Assembly: GCF_016741785.1 (NCBI RefSeq)
Contig: NZ_JAERRL010000015.1
Location: 54,508-118,507, forward strand
Length of the DNA stretch: 64,000 nt
Direction of reading: 5' to 3'
DNA from: Streptomyces sp. 7-21
GTDB lineage: Bacteria > Actinomycetota > Actinomycetes > Streptomycetales > Streptomycetaceae
Of the stretch, positions 7,964-14,345 are shown one piece after another. The translations under genes were made by a program, and so were the position numbers. Under the pieces are notes generated by a model. The model was given only the letters and a program-made list of their open reading frames with translations. It was not told the origin of the DNA and ran no database searches. Position 1 is the stretch's first letter. Each line of letters opens with the position of its first letter.

Positions 7964-9681
7964 CCGCCGGACGCCCCCTGGCGCCCCCGCCCGGCTGGGC
8001 CGTCACCGCCGACGTGGCCGTCGTCGGCTCCGGCGTCGCCGGGCTGACCGCCGCCCTCAACTGCGCCGCCGCCGGCCTGCGGACCGTGATCGTCACCAAG
8101 GCCCGCCTGGACGACGGCTCCACCCGCTGGGCCCAGGGCGGCGTGGCCGCCGCCCTCGGCGAGGGCGACACCCCGGCCGACCACCTCGCCGACACCCTGA
8201 CCGCCGGGGCCGGGCTGTGCGACGAGCGCGCCGTCGAAACCCTCGTCACCGAGGGTCCGGCCGCCGTGCGGCGCCTCATCGGGCTCGGCGCCCGCTTCGA
8301 CACCGGCCCCGGCGGCGGGCTCGCCCTCACCCGCGAGGGCGGCCACCACCGCCGCCGCATCGCCCACGCGGGCGGCGACGCCACCGGCGCGGAGATCTCC
8401 CGCGCGCTGCTCGCCGCCGTGCGCGAGGCCGGGATCGAGACCATCCAGAACGCGCTGGCCCTCGACCTCCTCACGGACGCCCGGGGCCGCGCGGCGGGCG
8501 TCACGCTCCACGTCATGGGGGAGGGGCGCCACGACGGCACCGGCGCCGTGCACGCCCCCGCCGTTGTCCTCGCCACCGGCGGCATGGGCCAGATCTACTC
8601 GGCCACCACCAACCCCGCCGTCTCCACCGGCGACGGCGTGGCCCTCGCGCTGCGCGCCGGGGCGGAGGTCTCCGACCTGGAGTTCGTGCAGTTCCACCCC
8701 ACCGTGCTGTACCTGGGGCCCGAGGCCGAGGGCCAGCAGCCGCTCATCTCCGAGGCGGTCCGCGGCGAGGGTGCCCATCTCGTCGACGACACCGGCGCCC
8801 GCTTCATGACCGGCGTCCACGAGCTCGCCGAGCTGGCCCCGCGCGACGTCGTCGCCAAGGCCATCACCCGCCGCATGCGGGAGCGCGGCACCCGCCACGT
8901 CTACCTCGACGGCCGCCACTTCGGCGCGGAGATGTGGCGCCGCCGCTTCCCCACGATCCTCGCCGCCTGCCGCGCCCACGGCATCGACCCCGTCACCGAG
9001 CGCATCCCGGTCGCCCCCGCCGCCCACTACGCCTCCGGCGGAGTCCGCACCGACCTGTACGGCCGCACCACCGTCCCCGGCCTGTACGCCTGCGGCGAGA
9101 CCGCGTGCACCGGCGTGCACGGCGCCAACCGCCTGGCCTCCAACTCGCTGCTGGAAGGCCTGGTCTTCGCCGAGCGCATCGCCGAGCGGATCGCCGCCGC
9201 CTGCCCCGGCCCGCCGTCCGCGCCCGGACACCCCGGCGAGCCGCCCATGCCGCCCCCCGGCGAGCCGGCCCTGCTGCCCGACGGCGCACGCGCCGCCCTC
9301 CAGCGGATCATGACCGACGGCGCCGGCGTGCTGCGCTCAGACGCCAGTCTCGCCCGCGCCCAGGCCTCGCTCGACGCCCTGGCCGCGCCGGCCGGCGGGC
9401 CCGGCGGCGATCCCAAGCCCGCCGAGCCGGGCGCGGATGCCTGGGAGACGGCTAATCTGCACCTTGTCGCCCGGGTGCTGGCCGTCGCCGCCCGGCACCG
9501 GGCAGAGACGCGCGGTTGCCACTGGCGCGAGGACCACCCGGACAGCGACGACCGCGCGTGGCGGCGCCACCTCGTCATCCGACTGCGCCCGGGGACCGGC
9601 GGCGCCGCGTTCGACGTCCGCACGACCGACACGACCGCGTTCCCGCCTACCGGGGCGGCCGTCCCCAAGGAGAGCACGTGA
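7960..9681 (+). CDS. nadB: L-aspartate oxidase
   Basis: A 573-residue flavoprotein that oxidises L-aspartate to iminoaspartate, the first step of de novo NAD synthesis. The FAD-binding site is VVGSGVAGLTAALNCA near the N-terminus. Family blocks include STRWAQGGVAAAL, HHRRRIAHAGGDATG, the substrate-site region DLEFVQFHPT, and GLYACGETACTGVHGANRL. A proline-rich stretch (about residues 415-435) interrupts the C-terminal helical region but leaves the catalytic core intact. It overlaps panC by four bases and nadC by four bases. Quinolinate synthase (nadA) is not in this window. Confidence 0.95.
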   Translation: MTAGRPLAPPPGWAVTADVAVVGSGVAGLTAALNCAAAGLRTVIVTKARLDDGSTRWAQGGVAAALGEGDTPADHLADTLTAGAGLCDERAVETLVTEGPAAVRRLIGLGARFDTGPGGGLALTREGGHHRRRIAHAGGDATGAEISRALLAAVREAGIETIQNALALDLLTDARGRAAGVTLHVMGEGRHDGTGAVHAPAVVLATGGMGQIYSATTNPAVSTGDGVALALRAGAEVSDLEFVQFHPTVLYLGPEAEGQQPLISEAVRGEGAHLVDDTGARFMTGVHELAELAPRDVVAKAITRRMRERGTRHVYLDGRHFGAEMWRRRFPTILAACRAHGIDPVTERIPVAPAAHYASGGVRTDLYGRTTVPGLYACGETACTGVHGANRLASNSLLEGLVFAERIAERIAAACPGPPSAPGHPGEPPMPPPGEPALLPDGARAALQRIMTDGAGVLRSDASLARAQASLDALAAPAGGPGGDPKPAEPGADAWETANLHLVARVLAVAARHRAETRGCHWREDHPDSDDRAWRRHLVIRLRPGTGGAAFDVRTTDTTAFPPTGAAVPKEST

Positions 9682-10751
9682 CCAGCCCCCCACCCTCCCG
9701 CCCGACGACCGTGGACCTCACGCTGCTGCCCATCGGCACCCGGCCCGAGGACCTGCCGGACGCCGGGGACGCCGGGGCGTGCGGCGCGGGCTGCGGCTGC
9801 GGCCACGGCGACCCGGCCGGCCTGGACATCGACCCGCTGGAGTGCGGCCTCGACCCCGACCTGGCCGCCCTGCTGGCCGCCGGCGGCCTCGACCCGGCCC
9901 AGGTCGAGGACGTGGCCCACCTGGCGCTGACCGAGGACCTGGACAACGGCACGGACGTCACCACCGTCGCCACCGTCCCCGAAGACGCCATGGCCACGGC
10001 CGACTTCACCGCCCGCCAGGCCGGCACCGTCGCCGGGATCCACGTGGCCGAGGCGGTGCTGTCCGTCGTCTGCACCGACGAGTTCGAGGTCGAACGCCAC
10101 GTCGCCGACGGCGACCGCGTCGCCCCGGGCCAGGTGCTGCTGACCGTCACCGCCCGCACCCGCGATCTGCTCACCGGCGAGCGCAGCGCCCTGAACCTGC
10201 TGTGCCGCCTGTCGGGCATCGCCACCGCCACCCGCGCCTGGGCCGACGCCCTCGCCGGCACCAGCACCCGGGTGCGCGACACCCGCAAGACCACGCCGGG
10301 CCTGCGGGCCCTGGAGAAGTTCGCCGTCCGCTGCGGCGGCGGCGTCAACCACCGGATGTCGCTGTCGGACGCGGCGCTGATCAAGGACAACCACGTCATC
10401 GCCGCCGGCGGCGTCGCCGAGGCGTTCCGCAGGGTGCGCGAGGAGTTCCCCGGCGTGCCGGTCGAGGTCGAGGTGGACCGCCTCGACCAGATCGAGCCGG
10501 TGCTCGCCGAGGGGGCCGACCTGATCCTGCTGGACAACTTCACGCCCGAGGAGACCGCCGAGGCCGTCCGCCTCGTCGCGGGCCGCGCCGAACTGGAGGC
10601 GTCCGGCGGGCTGAGCCTGGAGAACGCCGCTGCCTACGCCGCGGCGGGCGTCGACTACCTGGCCGTCGGCGCGCTCACCCACTCGGCACCGATCCTCGAC
10701 ATCGGCCTCGACCTGCGCCCCGAGCCAGGGCCGGGGAAGGACGGTGACTGA
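9678..10751 (+). CDS. nadC: Nicotinate-nucleotide pyrophosphorylase (quinolinate phosphoribosyltransferase)
   Basis: A 357-residue enzyme that converts quinolinate and PRPP into nicotinate mononucleotide. The phosphoribosyl/quinolinate site is seen as DTRKTTPGLRALEKFAV, HRMSLSDAALIKDNH and LILLDNF; the end block ASGGLSLENAAAYAAAGVDY is also typical. An N-terminal extension of about 60 residues precedes the catalytic domain and contains a cysteine- and glycine-rich knot (ACGAGCGCGHGD) that could bind metal. The GTG at 9678 overlaps the nadB stop, so translation is coupled. Confidence 0.94.
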   Translation: MTSPPPSRPTTVDLTLLPIGTRPEDLPDAGDAGACGAGCGCGHGDPAGLDIDPLECGLDPDLAALLAAGGLDPAQVEDVAHLALTEDLDNGTDVTTVATVPEDAMATADFTARQAGTVAGIHVAEAVLSVVCTDEFEVERHVADGDRVAPGQVLLTVTARTRDLLTGERSALNLLCRLSGIATATRAWADALAGTSTRVRDTRKTTPGLRALEKFAVRCGGGVNHRMSLSDAALIKDNHVIAAGGVAEAFRRVREEFPGVPVEVEVDRLDQIEPVLAEGADLILLDNFTPEETAEAVRLVAGRAELEASGGLSLENAAAYAAAGVDYLAVGALTHSAPILDIGLDLRPEPGPGKDGD

Positions 10752-10754
10752 GCG

Positions 10755-11552
10755 ATGCTGCTGACCATCGACGTCGGCAACACCCACACCGTCCTCGGCC
10801 TGTTCGACGGCGACGACATCGTGGAGCACTGGCGCGTCTCCACCGAGGCCCGCCGCACCGCCGACGAGCTGGCCGTGCTGCTGCACGGCCTGATGGGCAT
10901 GCACCCGCTGCTCGGCGAGGAGCTCGGCGACGGCATCGACGGCATCGCGATCTGCTCCACCGTGCCGTCGGTGCTGCACGAGCTGCGCGAGGTGACCCGC
11001 CGCTACTACGGCGACATCCCGTCGGTGCTGGTCGAGCCGGGCGTCAAGACCGGCGTGCCCATCCTCATCGACAACCCGAAGGAGCTGGGCGCCGACCGGC
11101 TGATCAACGCGGTCGCCGCCGTAGAGCTGTACGGCGGGCCGTGCATCGTCGTCGACTTCGGCACGGCCACCACCTACGACGCCGTCTCGGCGCGCGGTGA
11201 GTACGCGGGCGGCGCCATCGCGCCCGGCATCGAGATCTCGGTGGAGGCACTCGGCCTGCGCGGTGCCCAGCTCCGCAAGGTCGAGCTGGCCCGGCCGCGC
11301 CGCGTCATCGGCAAGAACACCGTGGAGTCGATGCAGTCCGGCATCCTGTACGGCTTCGCCGGGCAGGTGGACGGCGTCGTGGAGCGCATGTCCCGCGAAC
11401 TGGCCGACGACCCGGACGACGTGACGGTCATCGCCACCGGCGGGCTGGCGCCCATGGTGCTGCGTGAGGCCACCGTGATCGACGAGCACGAGCCGTGGCT
11501 GACCCTGATCGGTCTGCGCCTGGTGTACGAACGCAACGTCGGCCGCTCCTGA
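10755..11552 (+). CDS. coaX: Type III pantothenate kinase
   Basis: A 265-residue kinase of the CoaX family, which phosphorylates pantothenate at the start of CoA synthesis. The acetate/sugar-kinase-like phosphate loop is DVGNTHTVLGLFDG, the family GADR motif is present (KELGADRLINAVAA), and the second phosphate motif is VVDFGTATTYDA. It follows nadC after 3 bases and is the last gene of the operon, before a hairpin terminator. Together with panC it makes this operon a joint CoA and NAD cofactor unit. Confidence 0.95.
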   Translation: MLLTIDVGNTHTVLGLFDGDDIVEHWRVSTEARRTADELAVLLHGLMGMHPLLGEELGDGIDGIAICSTVPSVLHELREVTRRYYGDIPSVLVEPGVKTGVPILIDNPKELGADRLINAVAAVELYGGPCIVVDFGTATTYDAVSARGEYAGGAIAPGIEISVEALGLRGAQLRKVELARPRRVIGKNTVESMQSGILYGFAGQVDGVVERMSRELADDPDDVTVIATGGLAPMVLREATVIDEHEPWLTLIGLRLVYERNVGRS

Positions 11553-11570
11553 CGCACGCCACGCCGCGCC

Positions 11571-11600
11571 AATCCGGGCGGTTGGGTCCGCGCCCGGATT
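11571..11600 (+). terminator. Hairpin terminator after coaX
   Basis: A perfect 10-base inverted repeat (AATCCGGGCG and CGCCCGGATT) with a 10-base loop lies 19 bases after the coaX stop and closes the cofactor operon. There is no strong U-run, as is usual in this GC-rich group. Confidence 0.65.
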
Positions 11601-11611
11601 AATGTCGGTTT

Positions 11612-11962
11612 ATGGCAGCTTCTCACGGGTCTCACGGGTCTCACGGGTCTCAGGGGTCTCAGGGGTCTCAGGGGTCTCAGGGTTCCTCCGCTCCCGGCGG
11701 CGGCACGGGCGGCAGCGGCGGCCGGCCACGGCGTCCGGTGCCCACGCCGGCGGAGGTCTTCCCGCCGCACCGCAAGCGCCCGCCGGCCAGGCCGCCACGT
11801 GCCCCGGAGGGCGAGTCCGGCGAGGGGGAGCGGGAGTCCGCCCCGGCGTCGCGGCCGGGCCGCACGGACAAGCCTTCAGGCAGTCCTCCGGACGCTTCCG
11901 GGGACGGCCCCGCGGACGGCGAAGGCGGGAGCGGGGGCGCCTCGGCCGAGCCGGGTCGCTAG
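11612..11962 (+). CDS. Small low-complexity protein with N-terminal SHG/SQG repeats, hypothetical
   Basis: A 116-residue frame with third-position GC bias that looks coding. It begins MAAS followed by seven tandem tripeptides (SHG three times, then SQG), encoded by a 9-base direct repeat. The rest is rich in Pro, Gly, Arg and Glu and is predicted to be disordered; no domain is recognised. It starts 12 bases after the coaX terminator and has no clear ribosome-binding site, so the start is uncertain. The call rests on codon bias only, and a competing frame on the other strand was judged weaker. Confidence 0.4.
   Translation: MAASHGSHGSHGSQGSQGSQGSQGSSAPGGGTGGSGGRPRRPVPTPAEVFPPHRKRPPARPPRAPEGESGEGERESAPASRPGRTDKPSGSPPDASGDGPADGEGGSGGASAEPGR
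11621..11683. repeat. Seven-copy 9-bp tandem repeat
   Basis: Three copies of TCTCACGGG are followed by three of TCTCAGGGG and one of TCTCAGGGT, without interruption. Because the unit is 9 bases, copy-number change would keep the reading frame of the overlapping gene. Confidence 0.95.
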
Positions 11963-12009
11963 GCTGGGGGAGGCTCCTCACCTGAGCACGCCCAAGGAGG
12001 CCGAGCACA

Positions 12010-12198
12010 GTGGACTACCTCGCCGCACTCTTCCCGCCCGCGGTGATGGCCGTGGCCTTCACCTGGCTCATCGTGACGATCGTCAGGTCGCAGGGCGGTC
12101 AGAACAAGTACAAGGAAGACGCCGCCGTCGACGCGGCGCTCGCGGCCCAGTCGCGCGCCGCCGAGCAAGGGCGGACGGAGGACTCCGCCGCGAGCTGA
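12010..12198 (+). CDS. Small single-pass membrane protein, hypothetical
   Basis: A 62-residue protein starting at a GTG preceded by a strong ribosome-binding site (AAGGAGG, 9 bases upstream). One hydrophobic helix spans about residues 7-25 (LFPPAVMAVAFTWLIVTIV), followed by a charged cytoplasmic-type tail rich in Ala, Asp and Gln. No family is recognised. Strong ribosome-binding site and a clean terminator immediately after it support it as a real gene. Confidence 0.7.
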   Translation: MDYLAALFPPAVMAVAFTWLIVTIVRSQGGQNKYKEDAAVDAALAAQSRAAEQGRTEDSAAS

Positions 12199-12212
12199 GC
12201 CGGGCTCTCCCC

Positions 12213-12237
12213 CGGGCGGGCGCCACGCGCCCGTCCG
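12213..12237 (+). terminator. Hairpin terminator after small membrane protein gene
   Basis: An 11-pair stem, with one G-T wobble, closes on a CAC loop 14 bases after the stop at 12198. It separates this gene from the BlaI-type regulator promoter. Confidence 0.55.
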
Positions 12238-12270
12238 TGTCCGTTTTGTGGGTGCTTGTCGCGGCGCGGC

Positions 12271-12276
12271 TATTCT
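12271..12276 (+). promoter_or_regulatory. -10 element of leaderless promoter for BlaI-type gene
   Basis: TATTCT lies 6 bases before the GTG at 12283, with no ribosome-binding site, which supports a leaderless transcript and this start codon. Confidence 0.5.
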
Positions 12277-12282
12277 TCACTC

Positions 12283-12714
12283 GTGCCTCGTCCATTGGGA
12301 GAGCTGGAAGACGCGGTGATGACCCGTGTATGGGAGTGGAACCGCCCCGTCACGGTGAGAGAAGTCCTCGAGGATCTCCGGCGTGAGCGTTCGATCGCCT
12401 ATACGACGGTGATGACGGTCCTGGACAACCTGCACCAGAAGGGCTGGGTGCGCCGGGAGCAGGACGGACGCGCCTATCGTTATGCCGCCGTCTCCACACG
12501 AGCCGCGTACTCGGCGGCATTGATGAATGACGCATGGGCGGAGAGTGACAACCCCGCGGCCGCGCTGGTGGCATTCTTCGGGATGATGTCACCGGAGCAG
12601 ACCGAGGCATTGCGCGACGCCCTGCGTGTCGTGGATGTACCGGGTGTACGGGTGACCCCGGCCGAAGGCTCCCAGGGCGCACCCGAAGAGGAAGACGAAG
12701 ACTCGCAGCGATAG
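12283..12714 (+). CDS. BlaI/MecI/CopY-family transcriptional repressor
   Basis: A 143-residue regulator. The winged helix is seen in LGELEDAVMTRVWEWNRPVT, EVLEDLRRERSIAYTTVMTV and LDNLHQKGWVRREQDGRAYRY, the standard BlaI/MecI DNA-binding domain. The C-terminal part, used for dimerisation in the family, ends in an acidic tail (PEEEDEDSQR). There is no BlaR1/M56 sensor peptidase next to it, so the inducing signal is unknown. The downstream acetyltransferase gene follows after 9 bases and is probably co-transcribed. The GTG at 12283 replaces a longer possible start because of the leaderless promoter. Confidence 0.87.
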   Translation: MPRPLGELEDAVMTRVWEWNRPVTVREVLEDLRRERSIAYTTVMTVLDNLHQKGWVRREQDGRAYRYAAVSTRAAYSAALMNDAWAESDNPAAALVAFFGMMSPEQTEALRDALRVVDVPGVRVTPAEGSQGAPEEEDEDSQR

Positions 12715-12723
12715 CCTCCGCTT

Positions 12724-13245
12724 GTGCCAGAAAGCTCAGCGGAAGTCACTGTCCGCCGTGCCAGGACTACGGATGTCCCTGCTGTGCGGCGTCTCATCGA
12801 TGTCTACATCAGGGACGGCATCCTGCTCGACAAGCCGACCGTGACCCTTTACGAGGACATTCAGGAGTTCTGGGTGGCGGAGCGCGATCACGATGGGCAG
12901 GTGGTGGCCTGCGGCGCGCTCCACGTCATGTGGGAAGACCTGGCCGAGGTGCGCACCCTGGCGGTTGATCCGCAGGTGAGGGGGCAGGGCATCGGTCACA
13001 AGGTGCTCGAGAAGCTGCTCGGTACGGCGCGCTGGCTTGGCGTGCGGCGCATTTTCTGCCTGACCTTCGAAGTCGAGTTCTTCGCGCGCCACGGCTTCAC
13101 TGAGATCGGTGACACTCCGGTGGATGGCGATGTCTACAGCGAGCTGCTTCGTTCCCCCGATGAGGGAGTGGCTGAGTTCCTGGGCCTTGAGCGCGTGAAG
13201 CCCAACACCTTGGGTAACAGCAGGATGCTGCTGCACCTGCGTTAG
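12724..13245 (+). CDS. GNAT acetyltransferase, short N-acetylglutamate synthase-like
   Basis: A 173-residue GNAT protein. The acetyl-CoA loop is VRGQGIGHKVLEKLL, preceded by the beta-4 strand AEVRTLAVDPQ, and the C-terminal block FFARHGFTEI fits the ArgA-type GNAT domain. Its length and sequence blocks match the short actinobacterial N-acetylglutamate synthase, which carries only the GNAT domain and no kinase-like domain. That would place it at the first step of arginine synthesis. It lies 9 bases after the BlaI-type gene and may share its transcript. Confidence 0.8.
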   Translation: MPESSAEVTVRRARTTDVPAVRRLIDVYIRDGILLDKPTVTLYEDIQEFWVAERDHDGQVVACGALHVMWEDLAEVRTLAVDPQVRGQGIGHKVLEKLLGTARWLGVRRIFCLTFEVEFFARHGFTEIGDTPVDGDVYSELLRSPDEGVAEFLGLERVKPNTLGNSRMLLHLR

Positions 13246-13403
13246 CGCCGGAGGCATGGTGTTATGTCCGAATCGTCCCCTGGTGTCTTATCGGGTTCGA
13301 CGTAATCCTGACCCGGGGTTTGTGTTTTCCCGGCAATGGCGGTTTGATTACATCCGCAGGTACACCTATTGGTATTCGGCGACTAGGAAAGAGGAGTAGC
13401 CCG

Positions 13404-13736
13404 GTGGCACAGAAGGTACAGGTCCTTCTCCTCGATGACCTCAGCGGCGGCGAGGCGGATGAGACCGTAACGTTCGCGCTCGACGGCAAGACTTACGAGA
13501 TCGACCTCAACTCCGAAAACGCGGGCAAGCTCCGCTCTGCCCTGGAGCCCTATGTGAAGGCTGGCCGCCGTGCCGGCACCGGCCGGGGGCGCGGGCGCCG
13601 TGCCTCGAGCAGCTCGAGCAGCAGCCACGACACGGCGAAAATCCGTGCGTGGGCCAAGGAAAACGGATACGAGGTCAATGACCGGGGACGCGTCCCGGCC
13701 AACATTCGCGAGGCCTACGAGAAGGCTGGCGCCTGA
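13404..13736 (+). CDS. lsr2: Nucleoid-associated protein Lsr2
   Basis: A 110-residue protein starting MAQKVQVLLLDDLSGGEADE at a GTG after an AGGAG ribosome-binding site. The N-terminal half is the oligomerisation domain (ETVTFALDGKTYEIDLNSE). A basic Gly/Arg/Ser linker follows, then the C-terminal DNA-binding domain (DTAKIRAWAKENGYEVNDRG) with the AT-hook-like RGR before VPANI. Lsr2 coats and silences AT-rich DNA in actinobacteria. The 158 bases upstream are visibly richer in A and T than the surrounding DNA, so self-binding is plausible. Confidence 0.96.
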   Translation: MAQKVQVLLLDDLSGGEADETVTFALDGKTYEIDLNSENAGKLRSALEPYVKAGRRAGTGRGRGRRASSSSSSSHDTAKIRAWAKENGYEVNDRGRVPANIREAYEKAGA

Positions 13737-13794
13737 CGCGTACCTGCCGGAGGGGATCCGGCGAAGGGCGTGGCGGGACGCCGCGTCACTGTCC

Positions 13795-13823
13795 GGGGGC
13801 CGGCCCTGCGAGGGGCGGCCCCC
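13795..13823 (+). terminator. Hairpin terminator after lsr2
   Basis: An 8-base stem (GGGGGCCG and CGGCCCCC) encloses a second stem (CCCT, loop GCG, AGGG), giving a stacked hairpin 58 bases after the lsr2 stop. Confidence 0.6.
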
Positions 13824-14125
13824 GAGGTGTGTCCGGGGCCTGCGGCGCGGGCGGGGGCGGTGAGGGTCCGGTGCGGGCCTGTGTGCGGGGCAGGGGGATA
13901 TGGCGGGGGTTCTGGCGAGGTGCTGGCGATGGTGTGGCCGCGTGCGGGAGCGTGCCCGCTCTGGCGGAACGCTACGCGCCGTGTCATCCGCATGGCGGAC
14001 GGTAACCGCGTTCGCCTGTAGCGGATGCCGCTGGCGGTTCCGGCATGGAGTGACAGCCTTAAGGGGTAGGGAGTCCCTAATGGAACGAGGGGGCGGTGCC
14101 GTGGGGTAACAGTGTCGTCCGGGTG

Positions 14126-14143
14126 CGTTCGCCGACGGCGTAG
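14126..14143 (+). promoter_or_regulatory. ClgR-type operator upstream of clpC
   Basis: The sequence GTTCGC, five bases, then GCG (14127-14140) fits the ClgR recognition pattern reported for clp and lon promoters of Streptomyces. It also fits the CGCYNANRGCG core reported in Corynebacterium, with TAG as the downstream flank. It sits about 200 bases before the clpC start. The consensus is recalled from the literature; binding is inferred. Confidence 0.6.
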
Positions 14144-14345
14144 CCATCTGGGGTGCCACTGCTTGGCCTGCGGGAACATCGTCTCGCACCATCGGGTTGG
14201 AACTGTTGTCGCCTGTTCGGGGCACGGGGCCGGGGACAGGAGTAGACAGTTGGAATGAGCGGTCCCCCGTTGCGGGACTAAGCTGCGGAAGGACAGGGAG
14301 GGGACCGACCCCTTTACTGCCTGACCGCTCTGAGGAGCGATAACG

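Larger units (their letters stand above)
13737..14345 (+). other. Intergenic region between lsr2 and clpC (609 bp)
   Basis: I see no convincing gene here. Frames on both strands are short or lack coding bias. The region holds a terminator hairpin for lsr2 near 13795, a ClgR-type operator near 14126, and the clpC leader. A small palindrome CCTTAAGG lies in the middle part. Confidence 0.6.

Noticed and set aside
11610..12008. Reverse-strand frame over the tandem-repeat gene
   Set aside because: Arg/Pro-rich with no ribosome-binding site; the forward frame has better third-position bias.
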